A DNA stretch of 50,211 nucleotides from positions 1 to 50,211 of the forward strand of contig NZ_BSDJ01000045.1 of NCBI RefSeq assembly GCF_027925525.1, given 5' to 3'. The position numbers and the translations under genes are program-made. This document shows, piece after piece, positions 24,620 through 33,716 of this stretch. The notes beneath the pieces are model-generated. The model was not told the origin of the DNA. It saw nothing but the letters and a program-made list of their open reading frames with translations, and did no database searches. Position 1 is the stretch's first letter. Each line of letters starts with the position of its first letter. The stretch comes from Paenibacillus tyrphae (GTDB taxonomy: Bacteria; Bacillota; Bacilli; Paenibacillales; NBRC-103111).

Positions 24620-25781
24620 AAAAGAGTGTGTGGCGATGCTGCTGGCCGGCGGGGAAGGAAGGCGTCTGGGCGTCCTGACGAGTAAGCTGGCGAAGCCTGC
24701 GGTTCATTTTGGCGGCAAATACCGGATCATCGATTTTACCCTCAGCAACTGCACGAACTCGGGCATCGATACGGTCGGTGTCCTGACGCAGTACCAGCCG
24801 CTGGTGCTGAACACGTATATCGGTATCGGAACGCCGTGGGATTTGGACCGCAAGAGCGGCGGCGTGACGGTGCTGCCCCCTTATATGGAGCAGAGCGGCG
24901 GCGATTGGTACAAGGGAACGGCGAACGCAATCTACCGCAACATTTCGTTCATCGAGCAGTACGACCCGGAGTACGTGCTGGTCATCTCCGGCGATCATAT
25001 TTACAAGATGGATTACGACCGGATGCTCGACTTCCATAAAAGCAAAGCGGCCGACTGCACGATCGCCGTCATCGAAGTGAAGTGGGAGGAAGCGAGCCGC
25101 TTCGGCCTGATGAGTATGGATGACGAAGACAGGATTACCGAGTTCGCCGAGAAGCCGAAGGAGCCGAAGAGCAACCTGGCTTCGATGGGCATCTATATTT
25201 TCAATTGGCAGGCGCTCAAGGAATACTTGATCAAGGATGAGGCCAATCCCGAATCGAGCAAGGACTTCGGCAAAGACGTCATCCCGCTGATGCTGAGCGA
25301 TGGGCGGCCGCTCTTTGCGTATCCGTTTGAAGGCTACTGGAAGGACGTTGGAACGATCCAGAGCTTGTGGGAAGCCAATATGGACCTGCTGGAGGATGAG
25401 CCCGAATTCAACCTGAACGATAGGGAATGGCGCATTTATTCGGTTAATCCTTGCCAGCCCGGGCAGTACGTGGCCCCGACGGCGCAGGTGCGGCGGTCGC
25501 TGGTCAACGAAGGCTGCTGCGTGTTCGGCGAGGTCGATCATTCCGTGCTGTTCTACGGCGTGGAGGTCGGCGAGGGCAGCGTCATCCGGGACTCCGTCAT
25601 TATGCCGAACGTGACGATCGGCAGCGACGTGAGCATCCATAAGGCGATTATCGGCGAAGGAACGGTTGTGGAAGACGGGTGCGTCATCGGACAACCGGAC
25701 GGGGACGGCGGCGGGGATATCGTGTTGATCGGTAGCAACGAGCGTATCGGCAGGGCCACTAGCGCCTCTGGGAAAGGGTGA
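24612..25781 (+). CDS. glgC: Glucose-1-phosphate adenylyltransferase, catalytic subunit
   Basis: This 389-residue enzyme makes ADP-glucose from glucose-1-phosphate and ATP, the committed step of glycogen synthesis. The nucleotide loop (LLAGGEGRRLGVLT), the metal Asp region (ISGDHIYKMDYD) and substrate motifs (EFAEKPKEP, YWKDVGT) are intact, followed by a left-handed beta-helix at the C-terminus. It has GAGGAGGGGG upstream and overlaps glgB by eight bases. Confidence 0.93.
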   Translation: MRKKECVAMLLAGGEGRRLGVLTSKLAKPAVHFGGKYRIIDFTLSNCTNSGIDTVGVLTQYQPLVLNTYIGIGTPWDLDRKSGGVTVLPPYMEQSGGDWYKGTANAIYRNISFIEQYDPEYVLVISGDHIYKMDYDRMLDFHKSKAADCTIAVIEVKWEEASRFGLMSMDDEDRITEFAEKPKEPKSNLASMGIYIFNWQALKEYLIKDEANPESSKDFGKDVIPLMLSDGRPLFAYPFEGYWKDVGTIQSLWEANMDLLEDEPEFNLNDREWRIYSVNPCQPGQYVAPTAQVRRSLVNEGCCVFGEVDHSVLFYGVEVGEGSVIRDSVIMPNVTIGSDVSIHKAIIGEGTVVEDGCVIGQPDGDGGGDIVLIGSNERIGRATSASGKG

Positions 25782-25787
25782 AGCCGC

Positions 25788-26897
25788 ATGAAGCGAATGA
25801 TGGGCGTAATCAATCTTGTCAACGAGCGGGACGATTTGGAGGAGCTGACGTATTCCCGGTGCGTCGCGTCGGTGCCGTTCGGCGCCAGATACCGGCTGAT
25901 CGATTTTGCATTGTCCAACATGGTGAACTCGGGCATTGAAAATGTCGCTGTATTCACACAGCATAAATACCGGTCTCTGATGGACCATCTCGGGTCTGGA
26001 AAAGAATGGGACCTGGACCGCAAGCGCGGCGGATTGTTCATCCTGCCCGCCGTCCTTCACGGGGACACCGGACTGGCGCGGGGCGACCTGTTCCAGTTCT
26101 ACAGCCACCGCGATTACTTTTACCGTGGGCGGCAGGATTATGTGATCATCTCGCGCAGCCATATCGTCTGTAATATCAACTACAATGCTGTGCTCGACTA
26201 CCATTTGGAGAAGGGCGCCGACATCACGGTCGTCTACAAAAAATCGGACAACGACGAATGCGCCTCCTTCCGCCGGATGGCTATTAAGGAAGACGGCCGA
26301 GTCACGGTGATCGAAGATCATTCGGGGCGTCTGCGCACCGACAACGTTTCCATGGAAATGTACGTCATGAGCAAGGAGCTGCTGCTCGATATGGTCGAAT
26401 CATGCCTCGCCCAAGGCTACGACCATCTCGTCCGCGACGGGATTATGAAGAACGTCGACAAGCTGGGCGTTTACGGCTACCTGCACGAAGGCCATACTGG
26501 CATAGTGAACACGATCCAAAGCTACTACAAGCACAGTATGCAACTGCTCAACCCGAAAATATGGCGCGAGCTGTTCTTCCAGAAGAACCTGATCTACACC
26601 AAGGTCAAGGACGAACCCCCGGCTCGCTACGCCGAGAACGCCCATGCCCGCAACGCGCTGATCGCTAACGGCTGCATCATCGAAGGCAAGGTGGAGAACA
26701 GCATCCTGTTCCGCGGGGTCAAAATCCGCAAGGGCGCATACGTCAAAAACAGCATCATTCTGCAAAACTGCGAGATCGAAGAAAATGTCATTATCGAGAA
26801 TGCGATCTTGGACAAAGACGTGTTTATCAGCCGCGGCCGCGTGCTGACCGGCGATAAACAAGCGCCGTTTATCGCTTCGAAGACGAAGGTGATTTAA
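25788..26897 (+). CDS. glgD: Glucose-1-phosphate adenylyltransferase, regulatory subunit
   Basis: This 369-residue GlgC paralogue partners GlgC, as in Bacillus and Geobacillus. The GGxGxRL loop is absent (GVINLVNERDDLEELT) and the metal-binding GDH is replaced (ISRSHIVCNINY), so it is probably not catalytic itself but modulates GlgC activity. It starts six bases after glgC. Confidence 0.9.
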   Translation: MKRMMGVINLVNERDDLEELTYSRCVASVPFGARYRLIDFALSNMVNSGIENVAVFTQHKYRSLMDHLGSGKEWDLDRKRGGLFILPAVLHGDTGLARGDLFQFYSHRDYFYRGRQDYVIISRSHIVCNINYNAVLDYHLEKGADITVVYKKSDNDECASFRRMAIKEDGRVTVIEDHSGRLRTDNVSMEMYVMSKELLLDMVESCLAQGYDHLVRDGIMKNVDKLGVYGYLHEGHTGIVNTIQSYYKHSMQLLNPKIWRELFFQKNLIYTKVKDEPPARYAENAHARNALIANGCIIEGKVENSILFRGVKIRKGAYVKNSIILQNCEIEENVIIENAILDKDVFISRGRVLTGDKQAPFIASKTKVI

Positions 26898-27040
26898 GAT
26901 ATAACGGTGAAAGCAAGCGAAGCGGGCGGAATTGTTCCGGAGGCATGTCAGGCCGGGGTGGAACGGCGATCGGAGGAACGGTCCGCTCGCGAAGCGGTTT
27001 GTTGATTCACCGGATTTTAAAAAGGAGGGATGAGGAAGCC

Positions 27041-28486
27041 ATGAAAGTGTTATTTGCCGCGTCAGAAGCCGTACCTTTTGTCAAGACGGGAGGACTTGCC
27101 GATGTCATCGGCTCGCTGCCCAAGGAGCTGGCGAAGCAGGGGATCGACGTCCGGGTCATTCTGCCCAAGTACGAGGACATTCCGGCACGTTTCACGGAAC
27201 AGATGGAAACCGTCGCTTCCTTTACTCTCCAGATGGGCTGGAGAAGCTTATACTGTGGCATTCAGAGGCTGGAGCACGAGGGAATTACGTTTTATTTTGT
27301 CGACAACGAATATTATTTCCAGCGCAAGGGCTGCTACGGCTACGGTGACGATGCGGAACGATTCGCCTTCTACTGCCGCGCCGTGCTTGACGCTCTGCTG
27401 CATATCGATTATATGCCGGATCTGCTTCATTGCCACGATTGGCAGGCAGGGATGATTCCGGTGCTGTACAAGGCGCATTTCAGTCATCAGCCGCTGTATT
27501 CCCATCTTAAAACGATCATTACGATTCATAACCTGAAATACCAGGGCGTCTTCGGTAAGGAGCAGTTCCAGGACTTTTTTGCCCTGGGCGAAGAGCATCT
27601 GCACGGGTATGCGCTGGAGATGCACGACGGCGCGAGCTTTCTGAAGGGTGGTCTGCTGTACTCGGATTATATTACGACCGTCAGCCCGACGTATGCTGAA
27701 GAAATTCAGACGCCGTATTACGGGGAGCATCTCGACGGGCTGCTGCGCAGCCAAAGCGGCCGGCTGCAAGGCATACTGAACGGGATCGATTACGAGGAAT
27801 TCGACCCGATGACGGACCCGCATCTCGAGGTCAATTACCGGGATTCTTATGCGAAAAAGCAGGAGAACAAGCTGAAGCTGCAGGAGCGCCTTGGCCTCCC
27901 GGCCGACAAGGACGTGCCGTTGATCGCGCTGGTGACGCGCCTGGTTGACCAGAAGGGGCTGGCGCTCATCGACCGGGTGATCGCCGAGCTGATGGCGCTT
28001 GACGCGCAGTGGGTCGTGCTGGGCACCGGAGAGCCGCGGTTCGAAGAGCTGTTCCGCTGGGCCGCAGGTGCGTTTCCAGACAAGCTGTCGGCGAAAATTT
28101 TGTTCGACGAAGCGCTGGCCCGTCAAATTTATGCCGGGTCGGATCTGTTCTTGATGCCCTCGCTGTTCGAGCCGTGCGGGATCGGCCAGTTGATTGCGAT
28201 GCGGTACCGCTCCGTCCCGATCGTCCGCGAGACCGGCGGGCTGCGGGACACCGTGACGCCTTATAACGAAACGACCGGGGAAGGGACCGGCTTCAGCTTT
28301 ACGAATTATAACGCCCATGACATGCTGTACACGATCGAACGCGCCGTCCGGTTATATCGGGAGCCGGAAGTGTGGACGAACTTGATGAACAACATCAAGA
28401 AAAAAGATTTCAGCTGGCGCAGATCGGCCCAGCAATATGCCGACTTGTACCGTCAGCTGGCGGCGGCATCGGAAGTTGGGCAGTGA
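27041..28486 (+). CDS. glgA: Glycogen synthase (ADP-glucose)
   Basis: This 481-residue GT5 enzyme transfers glucose from ADP-glucose to growing glycogen. The N-terminal KTGGLADV motif and the C-terminal FEPCGIGQL motif with its conserved Glu are present. ATG 27041 has AAAGGAGGG upstream. A gap of 143 bases separates it from glgD. It holds a short hairpin (26983-26997) followed only by a three-T run, so glgA may be partly uncoupled. No glgP follows. Confidence 0.92.
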   Translation: MKVLFAASEAVPFVKTGGLADVIGSLPKELAKQGIDVRVILPKYEDIPARFTEQMETVASFTLQMGWRSLYCGIQRLEHEGITFYFVDNEYYFQRKGCYGYGDDAERFAFYCRAVLDALLHIDYMPDLLHCHDWQAGMIPVLYKAHFSHQPLYSHLKTIITIHNLKYQGVFGKEQFQDFFALGEEHLHGYALEMHDGASFLKGGLLYSDYITTVSPTYAEEIQTPYYGEHLDGLLRSQSGRLQGILNGIDYEEFDPMTDPHLEVNYRDSYAKKQENKLKLQERLGLPADKDVPLIALVTRLVDQKGLALIDRVIAELMALDAQWVVLGTGEPRFEELFRWAAGAFPDKLSAKILFDEALARQIYAGSDLFLMPSLFEPCGIGQLIAMRYRSVPIVRETGGLRDTVTPYNETTGEGTGFSFTNYNAHDMLYTIERAVRLYREPEVWTNLMNNIKKKDFSWRRSAQQYADLYRQLAAASEVGQ

Positions 28487-28515
28487 ACGAATCAGCATCT
28501 TCGTCCAAATGGAGC

Positions 28516-28564
28516 GAAGGCCGGGCAGCGCTATTCATGTGCGCGTATCCGGCCTTCTTTTTTT
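28516..28564 (+). terminator. Terminator of the glycogen operon
   Basis: GAAGGCCGG (28516-28524) and CCGGCCTTC (28549-28557) form a perfect 9-bp stem followed by a run of T to 28564. Confidence 0.85.
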
Positions 28565-28566
28565 GC

Positions 28567-28788
28567 TTAGGCGCCGTCAGGCTCCTCATCATAGTACATG
28601 GTCTCCCGGTTAAAGGAGCGGTTGATCGCCAGAAAGGCGTGCAGCAGTTCGAACAGCTCGGCCTGGTTCAACACCAGCGCCGGCTTGCCTTCCGACCCTG
28701 CCGTGTCCGAAACCTGGAACAGGATCGACTTGTACGTCGGATTCATCCGAATCTCGAACTGATCTTTTTTTAGCACGCTTTCCCACAT
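28567..28788 (-). CDS. Small hypothetical protein, about 73 residues
   Basis: The product starts MWESVLKKDQFEIRM and contains LVLNQAELFELLHAFLAINR, an amphipathic helix, then an acidic tail (YYDEEPDGA). No domain is recognised. AAAGGG lies about 12 bases before the ATG at 28788; a TTG at 28800 is an alternative that abuts that site. Natural-looking composition supports a real gene, tail-to-tail with glgA. No function assigned. Confidence 0.55.
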   Translation of the reverse strand: MWESVLKKDQFEIRMNPTYKSILFQVSDTAGSEGKPALVLNQAELFELLHAFLAINRSFNRETMYYDEEPDGA

Positions 28789-28931
28789 CGTTTCATCCAA
28801 CCCTTTCGCTTTCGATGGTCGCTCCCACGAATGGAACGCTGTTTCCTACGATATGCGCCATGCTGCGGATGTATTCCCGCTAGATTCTCAGTCAAGGTTT
28901 TATTCCCGCTGCGCCTCCTAAAAAATAATTC

Positions 28932-28959
28932 TTGACGAAATCGAATAGACGAGTAAAAT
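28932..28959 (+). promoter_or_regulatory. Probable promoter upstream of the metal transporter
   Basis: TTGACG (28932-28937), a 16-base spacer and TAAAAT (28954-28959), each 5 of 6 to consensus. It predicts a leader of about 165 bases. An 8-bp inverted repeat (GAGTAAAA 28951-28958, TTTTACTC 29009-29016) flanks an AT-rich block just downstream. AATGA-CA-TCATT (29067-29078) lies nearer the gene. The rest of 28801-29130 holds no gene. Confidence 0.5.
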
Positions 28960-29130
28960 TTTTAGTATAGAATTATTTTAATCTGAATAGTATTTTCTAC
29001 GACTATTTTTTTACTCCAAAAGTTGCACTAGGACAACAAATTTAGCCCGGGACATGAATGTTAGATAATGACATCATTTTTTGACTGGGGCATCTTGTTG
29101 TTGGAATATATACAGATTGAGGTGTAGACC

Positions 29131-30522
29131 ATGAATGAAGAACTGGGAGTACAAACGAAAATCGAACAAAGCCCGAGAACCAAAAGAAAAGAGCGTACAG
29201 AGAATGGCAGCGGCTGGAGATTGGAAAGAACGCAGCATACGCTGCCGGAAGTATACCGTTCCTTGAAAATCCCGAAGAGCGGAAGCTGGATCAAAAAGTT
29301 TCTGGCTTTTGCCGGACCCGGTTACTTGGTTGCGGTAGGGTATATGGACCCGGGGAACTGGGCTACGGATATTGCCGGAGGCTCTGTATTCGGCTACTCG
29401 CTGCTATCGGTTATTCTGATCTCGAATCTCATGGCGATCCTGTTGCAGGCGCTGGCCGGGAAGCTTGGAATCGTCACCGGGCGGGATCTTGCACAAGCGT
29501 GCCGCGACCACTATAGCAAGCCGGTCTCGATGATGCTGTGGGTGCTGTGCGAGCTGGCCATTGCGGCGTGCGATCTGGCCGAGGTCATCGGCTCCGCCAT
29601 TGCGCTGCAACTGCTGTTCGGCATCCCGCTGCTGTACGGGGTTATGATCACTGTGCTGGACGTGCTGCTTGTGCTGCTGCTGCAAAACAAGGGTTTCCGT
29701 TATATCGAAACGTTGGTCATCGTGCTGATCGCGACGATCGGCGCCTGCTTCGCGGTCGAAATCTTTTTGTCCAAGCCGGACATCGGCGGTATCGCCTTGG
29801 GATTCGTTCCGACCACGCAGATCGTCACCAATCCGGCGATGCTGTACATTGCCATCGGTATTTTGGGCGCGACCGTTATGCCGCATAACCTGTACCTTCA
29901 TTCGTCGATCGTGCAAACGCGGCAATTCGAGCAGACGACGGCCGGGAAGCGGCAGGCGATCAAATATGCTACTTGGGACTCGACCATCGCTTTGTTTTTC
30001 GCGCTATTCATTAATGCGGCGATTCTGATCTTGTCGGCTGCGACCTTTCACCGGGCGGGCTTAACCGAAGTGGCGGAAATCAACGATGCTTACCAACTGC
30101 TGACGCCGTTGCTGGGAACGGCCCTCGGAAGTATTTTATTCGGCGTAGCGCTTCTGGCTTCCGGACAAAACTCGACGTTAACCGGGACGCTGGCCGGACA
30201 GATCGTCATGGAAGGCTTCCTCAACTTCCGGATGCCTTCGTGGCTGCGCCGCTTGATCACGCGGATGATCGCGATCATCCCTGCCGTCATCGTCACGGCG
30301 ATTGCGGGAGAGAGCGGAACGGCAAAGCTGCTCATTCTCAGCCAAGTTATCTTATCTTTCCAACTGTCGTTCGCCGTCATACCACTCGTTAAGTTTACGA
30401 GCGACAAGAAAAAAATGGGCGAGTTCGTCAACGCTCCGTGGCTGTCGGTCTTATCCTGGGTTGTGGCGATCTTTATCGCCGTCTTGAACATTTACCTGCT
30501 CTACGCAACGTTCGCGGACTGA
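29131..30522 (+). CDS. mntH: Nramp-family divalent metal transporter (MntH-like)
   Basis: This 463-residue membrane protein has about 11 helices and imports Mn2+ (or Fe2+) with protons. The helix 1 motif MDPGNWATDI and helix 6 motif MPHNLYLHSS, which hold the metal ligands Asp, Asn and Met in the family, are intact. A hydrophilic N-terminus of about 55 residues is longer than in E. coli MntH. ATG 29131 has GAGGTG six bases upstream. Regulation by MntR would be expected in Bacilli, but I could not match a clear MntR box. Confidence 0.88.
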   Translation: MNEELGVQTKIEQSPRTKRKERTENGSGWRLERTQHTLPEVYRSLKIPKSGSWIKKFLAFAGPGYLVAVGYMDPGNWATDIAGGSVFGYSLLSVILISNLMAILLQALAGKLGIVTGRDLAQACRDHYSKPVSMMLWVLCELAIAACDLAEVIGSAIALQLLFGIPLLYGVMITVLDVLLVLLLQNKGFRYIETLVIVLIATIGACFAVEIFLSKPDIGGIALGFVPTTQIVTNPAMLYIAIGILGATVMPHNLYLHSSIVQTRQFEQTTAGKRQAIKYATWDSTIALFFALFINAAILILSAATFHRAGLTEVAEINDAYQLLTPLLGTALGSILFGVALLASGQNSTLTGTLAGQIVMEGFLNFRMPSWLRRLITRMIAIIPAVIVTAIAGESGTAKLLILSQVILSFQLSFAVIPLVKFTSDKKKMGEFVNAPWLSVLSWVVAIFIAVLNIYLLYATFAD

Positions 30523-30656
30523 TCGCCCGGGAATAGGAATGAAAATTGGAATTGGATGCTCTACACTACGCTCCGATTGGTTCTTTTATACCGGCGTATT
30601 TTCCTGTATAGTGGAATGAATAATGCAATTTTCGATGGCAGGAGCTGGAACAAAGA

Positions 30657-31334
30657 ATGATCAAGCTTGTTTCTCTCAATGTAGGCAAACCGCAGTCCGT
30701 TCCGTTTGAGAAAAAGGAAGTGTCCACGGGCATTAACAAGCATCCGGTCGAGGGTGAGGTGTTCTTGTCTTCCTTGAATTTCGACGGGGACGGACAGGCG
30801 GATCTCGTACATCACGGCGGCATTGACAAGGCGGTGTGCGTCTATCCTTACGAGCATTATGCTTATTGGGCCAAGCAGCTCGGAAGAGAGCTGCAGTATG
30901 GTGCATTCGGAGAAAATTTGACGACGCAGGGCTTGCTGGAAGACGACGTCTGCATCGGGGATACGTTCCAGGTGGGCGGTGCCGTTTTGCAGGTCAGTCA
31001 GCCGAGGCAGCCTTGTTTTAAGCTGTCAGTCAAATACGGCGTACCCGAACTGCCGCTCTTGGTGCAGAACACCGGCTATACCGGCTATTACTTCCGGGTG
31101 CTGCAGGAAGGGAACGTCGCAGCAGGGGACGAGCTAATCTTACTGGAGCGTCATCCGCACGGCAGAACGGTTACGTTCGGCAACCGCATTATGCATCATG
31201 AGAAGCACAACGCAGAAGGAATGCGCGCCTTGCTGGCTATTGATCAGCTGTCCGACAGCTGGCGCAAAACGTTCGAGAAACGGCTGGGCGGCATCGAAAC
31301 CGATACGAAGGAACGTTTGACCGGTCAAGCCTAA
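30657..31334 (+). CDS. MOSC domain protein, YiiM-like
   Basis: This 225-residue protein has the MOSC fold, which carries or transfers sulfur or the molybdenum cofactor, here with a conserved Cys (QPRQPCFKL) as the likely cofactor thiol. The HHGGIDKAVCVYPYEHY and GAFGENLTT motifs match YiiM, an N-hydroxylated-base reductase in E. coli, and its Gram-positive relatives. It is a single gene with GGAG upstream, ended by a bidirectional terminator. Substrate is uncertain. Confidence 0.86.
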   Translation: MIKLVSLNVGKPQSVPFEKKEVSTGINKHPVEGEVFLSSLNFDGDGQADLVHHGGIDKAVCVYPYEHYAYWAKQLGRELQYGAFGENLTTQGLLEDDVCIGDTFQVGGAVLQVSQPRQPCFKLSVKYGVPELPLLVQNTGYTGYYFRVLQEGNVAAGDELILLERHPHGRTVTFGNRIMHHEKHNAEGMRALLAIDQLSDSWRKTFEKRLGGIETDTKERLTGQA

Positions 31335-31364
31335 GGAGCCGGGTCTGGCGGCTTCGGCTTCATG

Positions 31365-31413
31365 AAAAAAGGACGTGTCTCCATGTGATAAAAGCATGGG
31401 GCACGTCCTTTTT
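31365..31413. terminator. Bidirectional terminator between MOSC and nitroreductase genes
   Basis: AAAAAAGGACGTG (31365-31377) pairs with CACGTCCTTTTT (31402-31413), with further pairing CATG/CATG inside. A and T runs flank both sides. Confidence 0.85.
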
Positions 31414-31423
31414 GCGATTCAGA

Positions 31424-31987
31424 TTACAGCCACGTGGTTTTTTCCGTGAACGGCGTTCGCTTCGTCGGCGCAGCTTCACCTTCGGGGTAGCCGACGCAAA
31501 GCGTGGCTATGATTTTCTGCCCTTCCGTTGCGCCTATAAAACGGTGAAGCCTTTCGTCCCGGACCAAGCCCACGCCCCGGGTTCTCCAAACCATCCCAAG
31601 GCCAAGCTCGTCAGCGGCCAGCCACATGGAATGGATGGCGCAGGCAACGGCGTATTCGTTATCCTCGGACGCTTCCGCATCGCCCGGCACGATATCCGAC
31701 GCGACAATAATAAGAAGCGGCGTATTCCGGACCGCCGTCATGGAAGCTTCGATCAGCTCCGGCTTCGTAGGAAACCGCTCCTGCAGGAAGGCAAGCGCCA
31801 GCTCCGTATAACGCTCCTTGGCCTCGCCGCGCACCACATAGAAGTGCCACGGCTCTCGAAGCCGGTCGTTCGGCGCCGAAGTCGCGGCCTCCAGCAGCTT
31901 TTCGATTTTTTCCGTTTCGACTTCGCGGGCTTGAAAATTGCGCACGGCTCTACGTCGGCGCAGCGCTTCCGCAATTGTAATATTCAT
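31424..31987 (-). CDS. Nitroreductase-family protein
   Basis: This 187-residue FMN-dependent oxidoreductase of the NfsB/FRP class has the N-terminal RRAVRNF FMN-binding motif, a central helical region and the conserved ATLCVGYPEG near the end. It reduces nitro or quinone-like compounds with NAD(P)H in the cytoplasm; the substrate is unknown. GGAGGAG precedes the ATG on the minus strand. It is divergent from the cardiolipin synthase gene. Confidence 0.87.
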   Translation of the reverse strand: MNITIAEALRRRRAVRNFQAREVETEKIEKLLEAATSAPNDRLREPWHFYVVRGEAKERYTELALAFLQERFPTKPELIEASMTAVRNTPLLIIVASDIVPGDAEASEDNEYAVACAIHSMWLAADELGLGMVWRTRGVGLVRDERLHRFIGATEGQKIIATLCVGYPEGEAAPTKRTPFTEKTTWL

Positions 31988-32100
31988 AAGTTCTGCTCCT
32001 CCAAACCAGTCCGATAAATAATGAAATCAAGAATGATGATCATCGATTATTGTATGCTTTTTCCGGCATGTTTTCAATCTGCAGCGACGGCTCTACCCTG

Positions 32101-32129
32101 TTGCCCAGGTCAAGGTCCGGTGCTACAAT
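32101..32129 (+). promoter_or_regulatory. Promoter of the cardiolipin synthase gene
   Basis: TTGCCC (32101-32106), a 17-base spacer and TACAAT (32124-32129) with TGC giving an extended -10. Confidence 0.6.
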
Positions 32130-32178
32130 GAGAGGACCATAAGGTCCGTTGGGCAGTGAAAAAAAGGTGGCTGGCAGC

Positions 32179-33624
32179 TTGAACATCTTCGGAAATTTGT
32201 ACTTCGTGCTTTCGTTTATCAACATCATCTTTGCGTTTGCCGTCATCTTCCTGGAGCGACGAAATATCGGAGTCACCTGGGCGTGGCTGATGGTCCTGCT
32301 GTTTTTGCCGGGGATCGGATTCGTCGCCTATTTGCTGTTCGGGCAAAACCTCAGCAAGCGCAAAATTTATAAAGCGCAGGAAGCGCAGCTGCACAACATG
32401 GCGCTGCTGGTCGAGAAGCAGATTGAAGCGGTCGCCATGCGCCGGATTGAATACCACGACCCGGTTATGGCTGATTACCACGATATGATCTATATGAATT
32501 TGCAGAACGGCTATGCCTTCTTTACGCAGGATAACCGGATCGACATTTTTACGGAAGGGAACCGCAAATTTGACTCGCTCTTCGAGGCGATCGCCGGGGC
32601 GAAGCATCACATTCATCTGATGTATTACATCGTCAGGGACGACGGATTGGGCCGGAGGCTGATCGCCGCGCTCAGCGAAAAGGCGAAGGAAGGCGTGCAG
32701 GTCCGTTTTTTATACGACGATATCGGGTGTGCGGGACTATCCAAACATTTCTTCCGGCCGCTTCTGGCGGCGGGCGGGCAGGCGTCCGCCTTTTTCCCGT
32801 CCCGTATTCCGTATGTGAACATGCGGTTGAACTTCCGGAACCACCGGAAGCTGGCGATCATCGACGGAACGTGCGGTTACATCGGCGGGTTTAACGTCGG
32901 GGATGAGTATCTGGGACTGGATTCGCGGTTCGGCCCGTGGCGGGATACGCATCTGCGAATCGAAGGCAGCTCCGTTCTTCAAATGCAGGCACAGTTCATT
33001 ATGGATTGGAATCTCGCTTCACGGCTTAAGCTGAACCCGATCGAGGAGTATTTTCCGCTGCCGATTCATGAGGGGGATGCCGGGGTGCAAATTTTGTCGA
33101 GCGGCCCCAACAACGACCGGGAGCAGATCAAGAACGCCTATATTAAAGTGATCAACTCCGCCAAGGCGTCCGTTTATTTGCAGACGCCGTATTTTATTCC
33201 TGACGAAAGTCTGCTGAATGCGTTGAAGATGGCCGCGTTATCCGGGGTCGACATCAAAATTATGCTTCCTGCCGTACCCGATCATAAAATCGTGTATTGG
33301 GCGTCGTTCTCGTACTTGGGAGATCTGCTCGATGTCGGCGTCAAGTGCTACTTGTATCACCGGGGCTTCATTCATGCCAAGACGATTGTAGCCGACGGCA
33401 AGGTTGGTTCCGTCGGAACGGCCAATATCGATATCCGCAGCTTTAAGCTCAATTTTGAAGTCAATGCTTTAATCTACGGGGGAAAAACCGTATCCAAGCT
33501 GAAAAAAATATTTGAGCACGATTTGAAGCACTGCACGGAATTGACGCTGGAGCGGTATTACAGCCGTCCGCGCTTTCACCGCGCGCGCGAGTCGGTCACC
33601 CGGCTGCTGTCGCCGATCTTGTAG
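32179..33624 (+). CDS. cls: Cardiolipin synthase
   Basis: This 481-residue membrane enzyme of the phospholipase D superfamily condenses two phosphatidylglycerols to cardiolipin. Two N-terminal helices (about 7-25 and 32-54) are followed by two HKD motifs: HRKLAIID and HAKTIVAD. Length equals B. subtilis ClsA (482). TTG 32179 is chosen because AAGGTGG (32164-32170) lies eight bases upstream; in-frame TTG 32149 and GTG 32167 lack a site. Confidence 0.9.
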   Translation: MNIFGNLYFVLSFINIIFAFAVIFLERRNIGVTWAWLMVLLFLPGIGFVAYLLFGQNLSKRKIYKAQEAQLHNMALLVEKQIEAVAMRRIEYHDPVMADYHDMIYMNLQNGYAFFTQDNRIDIFTEGNRKFDSLFEAIAGAKHHIHLMYYIVRDDGLGRRLIAALSEKAKEGVQVRFLYDDIGCAGLSKHFFRPLLAAGGQASAFFPSRIPYVNMRLNFRNHRKLAIIDGTCGYIGGFNVGDEYLGLDSRFGPWRDTHLRIEGSSVLQMQAQFIMDWNLASRLKLNPIEEYFPLPIHEGDAGVQILSSGPNNDREQIKNAYIKVINSAKASVYLQTPYFIPDESLLNALKMAALSGVDIKIMLPAVPDHKIVYWASFSYLGDLLDVGVKCYLYHRGFIHAKTIVADGKVGSVGTANIDIRSFKLNFEVNALIYGGKTVSKLKKIFEHDLKHCTELTLERYYSRPRFHRARESVTRLLSPIL

Positions 33625-33681
33625 ATTGCAATCCTGCTGTCCGTGCCTCAGACGCCATCAATTCCCTCGCATAGCCTCGGC

Positions 33682-33702
33682 TCCCTATTTTCACAATAGG
33701 GA
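33682..33702 (+). promoter_or_regulatory. Hairpin overlapping the ribosome binding site of the NlpC/P60 gene
   Basis: TCCCTATT (33682-33689), loop TTCAC, AATAGGGA (33695-33702). The right arm enters the GGGAGGAGGAGGG ribosome binding tract. No T-run follows, so it is not a terminator. Confidence 0.45.
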
Positions 33703-33716
33703 GGAGGAGGGATTGC

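Noticed and set aside
24567..26321. Long open frame of 584 codons antisense to glgC-glgD
   Set aside because: It spans two well-supported genes and shows no recognised motif; GC-rich codon bias produces such frames.
26983..27000. Terminator between glgD and glgA
   Set aside because: A 5-bp stem with three T is too weak; it is mentioned as a possible attenuator only.
28801..29130. MntR box or Mn riboswitch
   Set aside because: I could not align any stretch to a known MntR operator or the yybP-ykoY core. The AT-rich inverted repeat is recorded only as an observation.
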